64,000 nucleotides of DNA from assembly GCF_946902915.1 (NCBI RefSeq), contig NZ_CAMPPY010000004.1, forward strand, positions 124,001 through 188,000. Reading direction: 5' to 3'. The notes below the pieces were generated by a model that searched no databases, was not told the DNA's origin, and saw only the letters and a list, made by a program, of their open reading frames with translations. The stretch is from Streptococcus sp. Marseille-Q5986. Lineage in GTDB: Bacteria; Bacillota; Bacilli; Lactobacillales; Streptococcaceae. Position 1 is the first letter of the stretch; each line of letters starts with the position of its first letter. This document shows, piece by piece, positions 28,133-38,706 of this stretch. The position numbers were made by a program, and so were the translations under genes.

Positions 28133-28867
28133 ATGAAAAAGAAACGTGGATTGTTATTTTTGATGCCTGTTGTCTTGGGAGCTTTCTGGGGCATGTTTGT
28201 AGGGATGTTTAAGGCACGTGCTGAATCCCACGCAATTATTTTAGATGTAAAAGTATTGATACCATGGATATCAGCTATTTGTTTAGTGTTAGGTTTCATT
28301 AGCATTCTTTTGACATTCAATTTCTTAAAGAAAAGCAGAAAATTTCACTCTTTGTATCAAGAGGAAATGGATGATAATCTGAATGAAAGCTATTATGTGC
28401 AAATGTATCGTAATCTTGAGTTTGGAACCATTGCATTTAATATTACAGGTGTAGCGATTTTATTGTCTCTCTTCATTTCAGGAAGTGAAGTAATGATACT
28501 AAATGTAAGTCATCTAACCTTATCTCTTTCTTTTTTGACATTAGTGATGATTTTCAGTGCTCAAAAATATCTATATAAAACCATTGGAATCGTTCGTCAG
28601 TTTGATTTGGCATTTTTCTCTACACCAAAGGATGTCTTAGAGTACGTAAATTCTTATGATGAAGGGGAGCGTCAGGCTAATTTGGAACAGAGTTTTCGAA
28701 TTTTATTCCAATTAAATCAGTATGTCTTGCCAGGTCTCTACTTTCTGATTGATATCTTTTCTTTATTGACAGGAGAGATTCAGTTACTAGCTTTCTTGCT
28801 TGTCGGAGCTATCCATGTTTATATCAATGTGATGCAGTTACCCATGGTAAAACGTTATTTTAAATAA
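28133..28867 (+). CDS. DUF3169-type integral membrane protein
   Basis: This 244-aa protein has six predicted membrane helices, with a charged cytoplasmic stretch after helix 2 (KKSRKFHSLYQEEMDDN). It fits the DUF3169 family, which occurs next to small XRE regulators in firmicutes. The ATG at 28133 is preferred over the one at 28127 because AGGAG lies 7 bases ahead of it. Function unknown. Confidence 0.7.
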   Translation: MKKKRGLLFLMPVVLGAFWGMFVGMFKARAESHAIILDVKVLIPWISAICLVLGFISILLTFNFLKKSRKFHSLYQEEMDDNLNESYYVQMYRNLEFGTIAFNITGVAILLSLFISGSEVMILNVSHLTLSLSFLTLVMIFSAQKYLYKTIGIVRQFDLAFFSTPKDVLEYVNSYDEGERQANLEQSFRILFQLNQYVLPGLYFLIDIFSLLTGEIQLLAFLLVGAIHVYINVMQLPMVKRYFK

Positions 28868-28878
28868 AGGAGTTATCT

Positions 28879-29520
28879 ATGAAACTACTTAAAAACCTTG
28901 GCTGGTTTTTTCTAGCTGTTCTATCCTTTTTCTTTGGCTATGGTATGGTTCAGAGTATGGCGCTGTCAGCTCTTGGACTAGGGGCTTCGATCTTTGGAGT
29001 TTTGCCACTCTATATCGCCCTGTCAGGGGTCTATGTTTATGGAGTTTACAGATGGTATCAGACAGAAAAGGTTAGCATGCAGACAACGGCTTTTAATCGT
29101 TATATTTGGTTGCCAACCCTGGTTTTGCTAGTGGCGATTACAGCCCAGTTCTTTTTACCAGATGATCCATCGGTCAATCAACAAATTGTATCTCAACTGA
29201 CAATCGCTCAGCCTGTCTTTGGTTTCTTTATGGTAGTGGTCTTTGCTCCTCTGACGGAAGAATTCATCTTTAGAGGAATGCTGGCGCGTTATCTCTTTCC
29301 TAAACAGAACAACAGCAAACAGACAGCTCTATTTCTCCTCGTATCAAGTGTGCTTTTTGCCTTGATTCATTTTCCAGGGACTTTGCAACAGTTTTTAGTC
29401 TATGTTAGTCTGGGATTGAGTTTGGGTCTGGCTTATGTGAGCCGAAAAGGTCTTCTTTACAGCATTTCTCTCCACGCTTTGAATAATTTAATCGGCTTTT
29501 TGATGATACTCATGCTATAA
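28879..29520 (+). CDS. CPBP-family intramembrane metalloprotease
   Basis: This 213-aa multi-helix protein carries the Abi/CPBP motifs EEFIFRGML (the EExxxR type, about 128-136), FALIHFPG (about 160-167) and HALNN (about 198-202), which form the metal site in this family. In streptococci and lactobacilli such proteins are often bacteriocin-immunity or peptide-processing proteins. No bacteriocin gene was seen beside it. RBS AAAGGAG. Confidence 0.85.
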   Translation: MKLLKNLGWFFLAVLSFFFGYGMVQSMALSALGLGASIFGVLPLYIALSGVYVYGVYRWYQTEKVSMQTTAFNRYIWLPTLVLLVAITAQFFLPDDPSVNQQIVSQLTIAQPVFGFFMVVVFAPLTEEFIFRGMLARYLFPKQNNSKQTALFLLVSSVLFALIHFPGTLQQFLVYVSLGLSLGLAYVSRKGLLYSISLHALNNLIGFLMILML

Positions 29521-29537
29521 TAGAGTCAGGAGGTCAC

Positions 29538-29756
29538 ATGAAACGAGTAATTTTATTAGCAGTGATACAGGCGGTCGTTCTCTTCTTTATTATTGGGGCA
29601 CTTGCCTATGCCTTTAAAGGCGATTTCTTTTACAACTATCTAGCAGTCGTTTTTGCCCCTATTGCAGGTGTCTTGCGTTTTGCTTCGGCTTATGCGACGG
29701 AGATTGTTCTACCTAAAAAGGCAGCTGAGATTGCTGAAAAGCGTAAAAAAGGTTAA
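29538..29756 (+). CDS. Small membrane protein, unknown function
   Basis: This 72-aa protein has two hydrophobic helices (about 3-26 and 33-55) and a basic tail ending AEIAEKRKKG. RBS AGGAGG. It is the last gene of the operon and ends before a terminator. I do not recognise a family. Confidence 0.65.
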   Translation: MKRVILLAVIQAVVLFFIIGALAYAFKGDFFYNYLAVVFAPIAGVLRFASAYATEIVLPKKAAEIAEKRKKG

Positions 29757-29766
29757 AAATCATATT

Positions 29767-29803
29767 TAGGGAATCCGATGACGTTTTCATCGGATTTTTT
29801 GCC
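29767..29803 (+). terminator. Terminator before aspS
   Basis: AATCCGATGA-CGTTT-TCATCGGATT hairpin followed by a T-run. Confidence 0.85.
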
Positions 29804-29907
29804 TGTTCGTTTTGATTTCTAAAGACAATTAAACTTTTCTGCTGATTTTCATGAAGTGCCTGCGCTTTTATGGTAAAATAGTAACAGAATAAAAGAGGAG
29901 AGAAAAC

Positions 29908-31671
29908 ATGAAACGTAGTATGTATGCTGGTCGTGTTCGTGAGAAACACATCGGACAAGAAATGACCTTGAAAGGATGGGTTGGCCGTCGTCGTGACTTG
30001 GGTGGTTTGATCTTTATTGACCTTCGTGACCGTGAAGGGATCATGCAGTTGGTTATTAACCCTGAAAAAGTCTCTGCAGAGGTTATGGTAACAGCTGAAA
30101 GCCTTCGTAGCGAATTTGTTATCGAGGTGACTGGTCAAGTCGTTGCGCGTGAGCAAGCTAATGATAAGTTGCCAACTGGCGCGGTTGAGTTGAACGTGGC
30201 AGCTTTGACGGTGCTTAATACAGCTAAAACAACGCCTTTTGAGATTAAGGATGGTATTGAGGCCAATGACGATACACGTTTGCGTTACCGTTACCTTGAC
30301 CTTCGTCGTCCAGAAATGTTGGAAAATCTTAAACTTCGTGCTAAGGTGACTCACTCTATCCGTAATTACTTGGATGAGTTGGAATTTATCGACGTGGAGA
30401 CGCCATTCCTTTCTAAGTCAACGCCAGAAGGGGCGCGTGACTATTTGGTGCCATCTCGTGTCAATAAGGGGCATTTCTATGCTCTTCCTCAAAGTCCACA
30501 AATCACGAAACAACTCTTGATGAATGCTGGTTTTGACCGTTATTATCAAATCGTTAAATGTTTCCGTGACGAGGACTTGCGTGGTGACCGTCAGCCTGAG
30601 TTTACCCAGGTCGATTTGGAAACATCTTTCCTTACTGAGCAAGAAATCCAAGATATCACAGAAGGCTTGATTGTGCGCGTGATGAAAGAAACCAAAGGCA
30701 TCGACGTGACACTTCCATTCCCTCGTATGAAGTATGACGATGCTATGGCTCTTTACGGTTCTGATAAGCCTGATACGCGCTTTGACATGTTGCTTCAGGA
30801 CTTGACAGAAGTGGTCAAGGGTGTTGATTTCAAAGTCTTCTCAGAAGCACCTGCTGTGAAAGCCATTGTGGTTAAAGGAGTTGCGGACAACTATTCACGT
30901 AAAGATATCGACAAGATGACGGAAGTAGCCAAACAATACGGTGCCAAAGGTCTTGCTTGGGTCAAGGTTGCGGATGGAGAATTAAACGGACCAGTTGCCA
31001 AGTTCTTGACTGGCATTCAAGCAGACTTGACAACAGCGCTTGCTCTTGAAGATAAGGACTTGGTTCTCTTTGTGGCGGATACGCTTGAAGTGGCGAATGC
31101 AACACTAGGCGCCCTTCGTGGACGTATTGCTAAAGAGCTTGGGCTGATTGATAACGATAAATTCAATTTCCTTTGGGTGGTTGACTGGCCGATGTTTGAA
31201 TGGTCTGAAGAAGAAGGCCGCTACATGAGCGCCCACCATCCATTTACCCTTCCACAGGAAGAAACAGCTCACGAATTAGAAGGTGATTTGGCTAAGGTTC
31301 GTGCCATTGCCTACGATATCGTTTTGAACGGTTATGAGCTTGGTGGTGGTAGCCTTCGTATCAACCAAAAAGACCTTCAAGAACGCATGTTTAAGGCTCT
31401 TGGTTTCTCAGCTGAAGAAACAAATGACCAGTTTGGCTTCCTTCTTGAAGCCATGGACTATGGTTTCCCACCACACGGTGGCTTGGCTATCGGTCTTGAC
31501 CGTTTTGTCATGTTGCTTGCAGGAGAAGAAAATATCCGTGAAGTCATTGCCTTTCCTAAGAACAACAAGGCAACTGACCCAATGACACAAGCTCCATCAA
31601 CAGTCGCTCTCAAACAACTAGAGGAACTCAGCTTACAAGTAGAAGAAGATGAAACAAGCAAAACGAATTAA
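29908..31671 (+). CDS. aspS: Aspartyl-tRNA synthetase
   Basis: This 587-aa bacterial-type AspRS has an N-terminal OB anticodon-binding domain (about 1-105), class II motif 2 [18 protein letters not shown] (about 215-232), the inserted GAD domain (about 300-420) and motif 3 [13 protein letters not shown] (about 525-537). The promoter has an extended -10, TATGGTAAAAT (TAAAAT at 29874-29879). The following yitT-type gene starts inside its 3' end. Confidence 0.97.
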   Translation: MKRSMYAGRVREKHIGQEMTLKGWVGRRRDLGGLIFIDLRDREGIMQLVINPEKVSAEVMVTAESLRSEFVIEVTGQVVAREQANDKLPTGAVELNVAALTVLNTAKTTPFEIKDGIEANDDTRLRYRYLDLRRPEMLENLKLRAKVTHSIRNYLDELEFIDVETPFLSKSTPEGARDYLVPSRVNKGHFYALPQSPQITKQLLMNAGFDRYYQIVKCFRDEDLRGDRQPEFTQVDLETSFLTEQEIQDITEGLIVRVMKETKGIDVTLPFPRMKYDDAMALYGSDKPDTRFDMLLQDLTEVVKGVDFKVFSEAPAVKAIVVKGVADNYSRKDIDKMTEVAKQYGAKGLAWVKVADGELNGPVAKFLTGIQADLTTALALEDKDLVLFVADTLEVANATLGALRGRIAKELGLIDNDKFNFLWVVDWPMFEWSEEEGRYMSAHHPFTLPQEETAHELEGDLAKVRAIAYDIVLNGYELGGGSLRINQKDLQERMFKALGFSAEETNDQFGFLLEAMDYGFPPHGGLAIGLDRFVMLLAGEENIREVIAFPKNNKATDPMTQAPSTVALKQLEELSLQVEEDETSKTN

Positions 31672-32580
31672 GCGGTGGCGCTATTATCTGCGCCGCTTTG
31701 CTTATCAGATAAAAATCTTACGAGTTTTACAAAGTATCTCTCGGGAAAAATATGATGAAAAGATTTCGGCCTCTCTGGTCTATGGATTTTTGTCAGCAGT
31801 AGCAGTCAATTTCTTTTTCCAACCAGGGCATGTTTATTCGAGTGGTGCGACAGGTCTGGCACAGATTATCTCTGCCTTGAGTCATCACTGGTTTGGGTTT
31901 CATATTCCGATTTCGCTGACCTTCTACGCTATTAATTTTCCTTTGATGGTCTTGGCCTGGTATCAGATTGGCCATAAGTTCACTGTCTTTACCTTTATCA
32001 CGGTGTCCATGAGTTCCTTCTTTATCCAGTTTATCCCTGTGGCAACCTTGACGGAGGACCCTATTATCAATGCCCTTTTCGGTGGTGTTGTCATGGGCTT
32101 GGGGATTGGTTTTGCACTCCGTAACAATATTTCTAGCGGTGGTACAGATATCGTCAGTCTGACCATTAGAAAGAAGACAGGTAAGAATGTCGGTAGCATT
32201 TCTTTCTTGGTAAATGGGATGATTATGCTGATAGCAGGTTTGACCTTTACGCCCTCTATTCTATGATTACCATCTTTGTCTCTAGCCGTGTGACAGATGC
32301 AGTCTTTACCAAGCAAAAACGCATGCAGGCTATGATTGTGACCAATCATCCAGACAAGGTAATTGAGAAAATCCATAAAAAATTGCACCGCGGAGCAACC
32401 ATGATCCACGATGCAGAAGGAACCTATAATCATGAGAGAAAAGCAGTCTTGATTACGGTTATCACACGAGCAGAGTTTAATGATTTTAAACACATCATGA
32501 AACAGGTCGATCCGGCAGCCTTTGTCTCTGTATCCGAAAATGTCCACATACTAGGACGATTCGTAGAAACAGACAATTAA
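31649..32580 (+). pseudogene. YitT/DUF161 family membrane protein, frameshifted
   Basis: The first part (31649-32266) has the membrane helices of YitT proteins (SLVYGFLSAVAVNFFF, GATGLAQII, NNISSGGTDIVSL). The second (32263-32580) continues the family with SRVTDAVFTKQKRMQ and a DUF2179 C-terminal domain. Near 32247-32250 about 10 bases, including codons for GWK before YALYSMITIF, seem to be missing, putting the halves out of frame. Function of the family is unknown. The start overlaps aspS by 23 bases. Confidence 0.75.
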
Positions 32581-32585
32581 TAATA

Positions 32586-32622
32586 CTCAAAAGACCAGCC
32601 TTGGGGCTGGTCTTTATTTTTC
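32586..32622. terminator. Bidirectional terminator between yitT-type gene and malR
   Basis: AAAGACCAGCC-TTG-GGGCTGGTCTTT with A-rich and T-rich flanks. It serves convergent transcripts. Confidence 0.85.
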
Positions 32623-33600
32623 GATAATTTTGTGTCCAATCAACTGGCGGTAACAAATCTGTTTATTGTTTTTAGCATCGTTGATGATCTGGAGAATGGT
32701 TTCAAAGGAAACGCGCCCAAGTTCCAGGATATTGATATCCACATAAGCTACAAGGTCAAGTCGAGGATTGATAGAGTCGAAACTCAAGACAGGAACCTTT
32801 AGCTGATGCTTACTGATGTAGTCACAAACTCCTTCGGCTAGGAGACTATCGGTTGTGATAATGGCATCAATTTGTGGATCGTGCTTGAATAATCGCTTGC
32901 TAAATTTATAGCCCTTTTCTTCCAGAAATTCGTCTGCAAAGTAGATGCGATTGTTGTCAGTGGTAAGTTTGTAATGTTTAAGAGCCTGTTCATAGCCTGT
33001 TAAACGGTCTTTGGTCACGAAGAGCTTTTTGCTTCCTCCGATAAAGGCAATGCGTTTGCAGCCTTTTTTGATGAAATATTCAGTCGCATCAAAGCCGGCT
33101 TGAACATTATCGTTGTCGACAAGGGGGATGAAAGGTGAAGTGGATTTTCCGAGAATGAGGAAAGGGAACTGCTCATCTGCTACTAACTTAACCAAAGGGT
33201 CCTCTTCTTGGGCGTAGAGAAAAATCAAACCATCTACACGCTTACCAAAGACCATCTGGGAAATAGCCTTGAGCCGTTCTTTTGCATCTTTCCCCGTTGC
33301 AATCTGAATAGCATAGTGGTTCTCAGATGCCACTTGGGCGATCCCCCGTAGGACAGATGGGAAGAAGGGATTTTGGTAAAAGGCATCTGAGTCGTCAGGG
33401 AGCACTAGGCCGATAACTTGAGTATAGCTACTTACCAAGCTACGAGCATTGAGATTGGGATGGTAGTTGAGCTCCTTCATCGCCTTGCGAACTCGTTTTT
33501 TGGTTTCATCACTAATCGTTGATTTGTTTTGAATGACGCGGGTAACAGTTGAAGGTGAGACCCCTGCTGCCTTGGCCACGTCTTTAATCGTAACGGGCAT
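32614..33600 (-). CDS. malR: Maltose/maltodextrin repressor MalR (LacI family)
   Basis: This 328-aa repressor has an N-terminal LacI helix-turn-helix (VTIKDVAKAAGVSPSTVTRVIQ, about 2-23) and a periplasmic-binding-like effector domain. In pneumococcus MalR binds operators at the two divergent mal promoters and is released by maltose. A matching operator lies upstream of malQ. It is downstream of malA, 9 bases after its end. RBS AGGAGA. Confidence 0.93.
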   Translation of the reverse strand: MPVTIKDVAKAAGVSPSTVTRVIQNKSTISDETKKRVRKAMKELNYHPNLNARSLVSSYTQVIGLVLPDDSDAFYQNPFFPSVLRGIAQVASENHYAIQIATGKDAKERLKAISQMVFGKRVDGLIFLYAQEEDPLVKLVADEQFPFLILGKSTSPFIPLVDNDNVQAGFDATEYFIKKGCKRIAFIGGSKKLFVTKDRLTGYEQALKHYKLTTDNNRIYFADEFLEEKGYKFSKRLFKHDPQIDAIITTDSLLAEGVCDYISKHQLKVPVLSFDSINPRLDLVAYVDINILELGRVSFETILQIINDAKNNKQICYRQLIGHKIIEK

Positions 33601-33609
33601 AAAAATCTC

Positions 33610-34416
33610 CTATTTATGATAATTTGAATCACGGAAATGTGTCTTGTAAAAAATGGTGACCAGATAAAGAACAAAAAGAATGTTTTGTACAGTGACAAGG
33701 GTTGACATATTTTGACCAAAAAGTCCCAAAATAAGCGTGATCAGAGTTGGTAATCCTAAACAGTTCAAGATAAAATGATAGCACTCTTTAAAGGTTCTAA
33801 ATGAAAAGAGGCGTGATTTTTTAGTGATATAAAGGAGAAAGCTAGCCCCAAGAGAGACAATGAAGAAATTCAATCCAAAGAGGAAGCTTGCACCAAGAAC
33901 TAGAAAGAGACTGATATAGGATCGGTTTTGTTGGTACCAATCTTTAGAAATATCCTGGGTTAAACTTTCCTTACTCTGGAAACTCTTCGTTTGAATCGCG
34001 TGGTAGCGAATACGAGTCAGTTCCTTGCTTTCCTTGCTGATGACCAGTTCTTCAGTATCAAAGTGAAGTTGTAGGTCCTTTGGCAATTCCTTATTCTGGC
34101 TTGGACCGATCAGAAGAGAAGGCTGCTGATTCTTAGTACCTGGGTAGTTCAGCTTTCCATCTACGATTTGTGCATTCTCTGACAAATCCATGATCGCTTC
34201 ATCTGTCAGCGGTGTGTAAACATTATCGATAAAGGCTTCTAATGGATAAGTCTCCTGTGAGCTGTTTTGAATGGCAATTGGAACCATAGACAAGCTAATG
34301 AGGAAAATGCTAGTAAAGAGAAGCTGAAACCAGTTAAGTTCGAAACGTTTTGATAGGGGCTTACGAAATCCCCAGATACTAGTAAAATACGAGAATGGAT
34401 ATGGGAGCATAGGCAT
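33610..34416 (-). CDS. malA: MalA maltodextrin-cluster membrane protein (DUF1189)
   Basis: This 268-aa protein has a long N-terminal hydrophobic helix, an extracytoplasmic domain and four C-terminal helices, fitting DUF1189. It is conserved in the pneumococcal mal cluster but its role is not settled. The start [11 protein letters not shown] at 34416 is chosen since the open frame further upstream overlaps its own promoter. Own promoter noted separately. It is followed by malR. Confidence 0.85.
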   Translation of the reverse strand: MPMLPYPFSYFTSIWGFRKPLSKRFELNWFQLLFTSIFLISLSMVPIAIQNSSQETYPLEAFIDNVYTPLTDEAIMDLSENAQIVDGKLNYPGTKNQQPSLLIGPSQNKELPKDLQLHFDTEELVISKESKELTRIRYHAIQTKSFQSKESLTQDISKDWYQQNRSYISLFLVLGASFLFGLNFFIVSLGASFLLYITKKSRLFSFRTFKECYHFILNCLGLPTLITLILGLFGQNMSTLVTVQNILFVLYLVTIFYKTHFRDSNYHK

Positions 34417-34444
34417 CTTTCTAAAAGTATTTTCTATATGAGTA

Positions 34445-34482
34445 TTATTATATAGTAAAATGTGCTTTATTTCAAGTCTAGG
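34445..34482 (-). promoter_or_regulatory. malA promoter, part of a 38-bp sequence repeated at 54054
   Basis: On the minus strand TTGAAA, 17-base spacer, TATAAT. The 38 bases are identical but for one position to the promoter of the DUF6110 gene at 54054-54091. Confidence 0.8.
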
Positions 34483-34524
34483 AGACAAATTGCTTGTCGC
34501 AAAGATGTTATTTACAGTCACAAG

Positions 34525-34575
34525 CTCCAAAATGAAAAAGGGTGGCGGGGATATATTATCCCTTATCGCCACCAC
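34525..34575 (-). terminator. Terminator overlapping the end of malD
   Basis: GGTGGCG in the last malD codons pairs with CGCCACC followed by a T-run on the minus strand. It separates malCD from malA. Confidence 0.7.
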
Positions 34576-35398
34576 TTGTAAGTCCTGAAACAAAGTTTTT
34601 TTGTAGGAAAAAGAAGAGAATACAGATTGGAAGGGCGATGAGGATAGCACCTGCTGAGAAGTAGGCGATCTTCATGTTTTTCACATTGCTAACGAAGGTT
34701 TGGAGACCTACGGCAACAGTAAAGTATTCTTTCTCACGAAGCAAGAAACTAGAGAGGATGTAGTCTCCAAAAGGTCCCATGAAGGCCCAGAGAGCTTGTA
34801 CGGCAACCATTGGGCGAACAAGTGGAAGAACAATTTGCCAGAAGCGGCGGAAGTGTCCTGCACCGTCTAGTTTTGCAGATTCGTCTAGAGACATTGGCAC
34901 TGTATCGAAGTAGCCTTTCATGAGCCAAGCATTCATTGGGATACCACCACCAACGTAGAGGAAGATGAGGAACCAGCTGTGGTTAAGGGCGTTCAACATA
35001 AGTGCCATAACGAAGAAGGCTGTCAAAGCGGCCATGGTTGGCACCATTTGGATAATCAAGAAGAAGACCAAACTTTGTTTACGAGCCAAGAAGTTGTAAC
35101 GGCTGTAGGCATAACCAGCAAGTACGATGATACTTGTTTGAACAACCATGGTAATCAAGGCGATAATCAAAGTATTGAGGTACCAAGTACCGTACAAGGT
35201 TTCAGTGAAGAGGCCTTTAAAGTTATCAAAATTGAGGTCGATATTAGTATCTAGTTTAAAGGCTGAGACGTTACCTGCTTTAAAGGCTGACATGATGGTA
35301 ATCAAAAGTGGATAGATAATCACGATTGATAGGCCAATTAAGTAGAGGTAAGTAAGAGTTTGAGTCAGTCTACGTTTGAGTTTAATTGAGTTATTCAT
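34556..35398 (-). CDS. malD: Maltodextrin ABC transporter permease MalD
   Basis: This 280-aa inner permease of the MalG type has six helices and the EAA loop [21 protein letters not shown] (about 183-203) that contacts the ATPase. In streptococci the ATPase is usually the shared MsmK/MalK encoded elsewhere. The start [10 protein letters not shown] follows GGAGG, which lies in the end of malC; the stop of malC and this ATG are one base apart, implying coupling. Confidence 0.95.
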   Translation of the reverse strand: MNNSIKLKRRLTQTLTYLYLIGLSIVIIYPLLITIMSAFKAGNVSAFKLDTNIDLNFDNFKGLFTETLYGTWYLNTLIIALITMVVQTSIIVLAGYAYSRYNFLARKQSLVFFLIIQMVPTMAALTAFFVMALMLNALNHSWFLIFLYVGGGIPMNAWLMKGYFDTVPMSLDESAKLDGAGHFRRFWQIVLPLVRPMVAVQALWAFMGPFGDYILSSFLLREKEYFTVAVGLQTFVSNVKNMKIAYFSAGAILIALPICILFFFLQKNFVSGLTSGGDKG

Positions 35399-35399
35399 C

Positions 35400-36692
35400 T
35401 TAGACATCCTCCATATCAAATGCGTGTAGTTTCTTGAATGCGATCATAGAGATTGAGATGACAATGATAGAGATAATCAAGGTAACAGCTGCCGCCATTG
35501 AGTATTGAGGAGATGTACCTGTTGTCAAACGGTAGATCCATGAGATCAAGATATCGGTTGAACCAGCTCCACCTCCGACACTACCAGGTCCTCCACCATT
35601 GAAGAGGTACATGATAGAGAAGTTGTTAAAGTTGAAGGTGTATTGGCTAATCAAAGTAGGTGCTGCAACAGCCAAGATCATTGGGAAAGTGATGTTGCGG
35701 AATTTTTGCCAAGCATTAGCACCGTCAATATAAGCTGCTTCGTAAAGGTCGTTAGGAATAGATTGTAAGATACCTAAAGTCAAAACGTAGATGTATGGGA
35801 ATCCAAGCCAACCTTGCATCATAATCAAGGCAACCTTTGTCCAAGTAGGGTCTGTTTTCCAAGGAATAAGAGCCCCATCAAGGAAAGGAAGGAATTTAGC
35901 AAAGATCGGCAAGACTTGAGTGTTGATAGCACCGACACTATCATTAAACATGTTTGAGAATGTCAAGATAGTGATGAAGGCTGGGACAGCCCAAGGAAGA
36001 AGGAAAATAACACCAAAGATACGTTTTCCTTTGATAAATGGTTGGTTAGCAATGATAGCTGTGAAGATACCAATCACGATCTGCAAAGTTGAGGCAGATA
36101 AAGCCCAGATGATAGTCCAAGAAAGAACAGAACCAAAGGCTGAACGGAAGGTACTCAAGCTCCAAATGTTTGTAAAGTTTGTCAAACCAACCCAGTCCAA
36201 CAATTTGTTTGGTGGCAAGTGTTGGAAGTCGTAGTTGGTAAAGGCAATCATCAAGGTTACGATAACTGGGAAGATAATCGCAAAAGTCATTGCAATATAA
36301 GATGGAATGATCAAGAGGTAAGGGAAGCCATTTTCATAGATTCCTTTGATCATTTCTTTAAAGGTAAGTGCTACTGGAATACCATTGTTAATGTGTTTAG
36401 CAGTTGTATGTGCATCTTTAATATTTGAGAAATAAAAGAGTACATAAACGACTACAAAGATTAAATGGAAGGCACCACGAATCAGCATAAAGAGGGAATT
36501 GTCACGACCGGTTTTCTCACCAAGTGTAATCAAATTGCTCAATTCGGGGCTTGCAAGTGTTAGAAAATACAGAACAAATAAAACGGTAACACCAAGGAGA
36601 ATAAATCCTTTGGCTTTTTGTTTGTTATAAATTTGTCCTAAACCAGGAATGATTGACAGCAAGGCTGCGTTGCGAGGCTGTTGTTTTTCCAT
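35400..36692 (-). CDS. malC: Maltodextrin ABC transporter permease MalC
   Basis: This 430-aa permease of the MalF type starts [23 protein letters not shown], with extra N-terminal helices, and carries an EAA loop ([22 protein letters not shown]). The RBS AAAGGAGAA is correctly placed for the ATG at 36692. In pneumococcus the binding protein gene malX lies directly upstream of malC in the same operon. Here malC is first and no malX exists in the window. Confidence 0.93.
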   Translation of the reverse strand: MEKQQPRNAALLSIIPGLGQIYNKQKAKGFILLGVTVLFVLYFLTLASPELSNLITLGEKTGRDNSLFMLIRGAFHLIFVVVYVLFYFSNIKDAHTTAKHINNGIPVALTFKEMIKGIYENGFPYLLIIPSYIAMTFAIIFPVIVTLMIAFTNYDFQHLPPNKLLDWVGLTNFTNIWSLSTFRSAFGSVLSWTIIWALSASTLQIVIGIFTAIIANQPFIKGKRIFGVIFLLPWAVPAFITILTFSNMFNDSVGAINTQVLPIFAKFLPFLDGALIPWKTDPTWTKVALIMMQGWLGFPYIYVLTLGILQSIPNDLYEAAYIDGANAWQKFRNITFPMILAVAAPTLISQYTFNFNNFSIMYLFNGGGPGSVGGGAGSTDILISWIYRLTTGTSPQYSMAAAVTLIISIIVISISMIAFKKLHAFDMEDV

Positions 36693-37163
36693 GATTCTCC
36701 TTTCATAGGATAGAGATAAAACTCGGATGCAATCGTAAGATATGTGCATATAATAGGTGTATCTATAAATAGAAAACGGTTGCAAGGTTTTTTAAAAAAA
36801 TTTTAAAAATTTTTAAAGGCTTGGAAGTGGAGATGATTCCCCTTAATAGGAAGAAAATATCCTAAACGCTGATTTTCTTATTTTGTGAAAACCAAGGGAA
36901 ACGATTGTGTTAATTTAGCCCGATTTTCAGAAAATATAGCAAATGTTCGGAACGAATTATCTTAAATCAAAAAATCTTTAAAAATTTTTTCGCTCATTTC
37001 ATAAAATATCAGTGGGAATAAGTTTTAGTTAGACAAAAATAATTCAAAAAAATTTTAAAAACGCTTGCATTTATTCTTGAAATACGCTATACTTAATTGA
37101 TTAAACGCAAACGTTTGCGTCTTAATTGCGCAACGTTTTATAACAAACACATGAGGTGCTATT
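36693..37163. promoter_or_regulatory. Divergent mal control region with MalR operators
   Basis: On the plus side: TTGCAT (37065-37070), 17-base spacer, TATACT (37088-37093), then a perfect MalR-type palindrome ACGCAAACGTTTGCGT (37105-37120) and a second partial site TTGCGCAACGTT (37126-37137). On the minus side an imperfect operator, AAACGGTTGCAAG (36774-36786), overlaps a TTGCAA -35-like box with GATACA 16 bases on. The middle is very AT-rich, with three A/T tracts (36791-36817, 36961-36988, 37043-37060). No gene is present; malX would be expected just upstream of malC. Confidence 0.75.
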
Positions 37164-38681
37164 ATGAAAAAACGTCAAAGTGGTGTGTTGATGCACATCT
37201 CTTCTCTACCAGGAGCATACGGGATAGGATCATTTGGTCAGACTGCCTATGGTTTCGTTGATTTCTTGGTTCGTACGAAGCAACGTTACTGGCAAATCCT
37301 CCCTCTTGGGACAACAAGTTATGGAGATTCTCCATACCAATCATTCTCAGCCTTTGCTGGAAATACGCATTTTATCGACCTTGATATCTTGGTAGAGCAA
37401 GGCTTGCTCGAAGCTAGTGACCTTGAAGGTGTTGACTTTGGTAGCGATGCATCTGAAGTTGACTATGCGAAGATTTATTACGCACGTCGTCCGCTTTTAG
37501 AAAAAGCAGTTAAACGCTTCTTGGAAGCGGGTGATGTCAAAGATTTTGAGAAGTTTGCTCAAGACAACCAATCATGGCTCGAACTCTTTGCTGAGTATAT
37601 GGCTATCAAAGAGCATTTTGACAATCTTGCTTGGACAGAATGGCCAGATGCAGATGCTCGTGCGCGTAAAGCTTCAGCGCTTGAAAGCTACCGTGAGAAA
37701 TTGGCAGACAAGTTGGTTTACCACCGTGTGACTCAATACTTCTTCTTCCAACAATGGTTGAAATTGAAAGCCTACGCTAACGACAACTACATCGAAATCG
37801 TTGGGGACATGCCTATCTACGTTGCGGAAGATTCAAGCGACATGTGGGCAAATCCACATCTCTTCAAGACAGATGCCACTGGTAAAGCAACCTGCATCGC
37901 AGGATGCCCACCAGATGAGTTTTCTGCCACTGGTCAGCTTTGGGGGAACCCAATCTACGACTGGGAAGCAATGGACAAAGATGGCTACAAATGGTGGATT
38001 GAACGCTTGCGCGAAAGCTTCAAGATCTACGATATCGTTCGTATCGACCACTTTCGCGGTTTCGAATCTTACTGGGAAATTCCTGCTGGTTCTGATACAG
38101 CAGCACCTGGTAAATGGGTAAAAGGTCCAGGGTACAAACTCTTCGCAGCCGTTAAGGAAGAGCTTGGTGAACTAAACATCATCGCAGAAGACCTTGGTTT
38201 CATGACAGATGAAGTGATCGACTTACGTGAACGTACTGGTTTCCCAGGAATGAAGATTCTTCAATTCGCCTTCAATCCAGAAGATGAAAGTATCGATAGT
38301 CCACACTTGGCACCTGCTAACTCTGTTATGTACACAGGAACACACGATAATAACACGGTCCTTGGTTGGTACCGTAACGAGATCGATGATGCGACTCGTG
38401 AGTACATGGCTCGCTACACGAACCGTAAAGAATACGAAACAGTGCCACACGCGATGCTTCGTACAGTCTTTTCATCAGTTAGCTTCATGGCAATTGCAAC
38501 TATGCAAGATTTGCTAGAATTGGATGAGACAGCTCGTATGAACTTCCCATCTACCCTTGGTGGAAACTGGTCTTGGCGTATGACTGAAGATCAATTGACA
38601 CCAGCTGTCGAGGAAGGTTTGCTTGACTTGACAACAATCTATCGCCGAATCAATGAAAATTTGGTAGAATTAAAGAAATAA
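37164..38681 (+). CDS. malQ: 4-alpha-glucanotransferase (amylomaltase)
   Basis: This 505-aa GH77 enzyme (MalM/MalQ) disproportionates maltodextrins. Catalytic segments: nucleophile Asp in [13 protein letters not shown] (about 291-303), acid/base Glu in IIAEDLG (about 339-345), and the third Asp in GTHDNNT (about 392-398). It is under the divergent MalR operator and followed after 25 bases by the phosphorylase. RBS GAGGTG. Confidence 0.97.
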   Translation: MKKRQSGVLMHISSLPGAYGIGSFGQTAYGFVDFLVRTKQRYWQILPLGTTSYGDSPYQSFSAFAGNTHFIDLDILVEQGLLEASDLEGVDFGSDASEVDYAKIYYARRPLLEKAVKRFLEAGDVKDFEKFAQDNQSWLELFAEYMAIKEHFDNLAWTEWPDADARARKASALESYREKLADKLVYHRVTQYFFFQQWLKLKAYANDNYIEIVGDMPIYVAEDSSDMWANPHLFKTDATGKATCIAGCPPDEFSATGQLWGNPIYDWEAMDKDGYKWWIERLRESFKIYDIVRIDHFRGFESYWEIPAGSDTAAPGKWVKGPGYKLFAAVKEELGELNIIAEDLGFMTDEVIDLRERTGFPGMKILQFAFNPEDESIDSPHLAPANSVMYTGTHDNNTVLGWYRNEIDDATREYMARYTNRKEYETVPHAMLRTVFSSVSFMAIATMQDLLELDETARMNFPSTLGGNWSWRMTEDQLTPAVEEGLLDLTTIYRRINENLVELKK

Positions 38682-38706
38682 TACAATATCAGGAGACACC
38701 TTAAAC

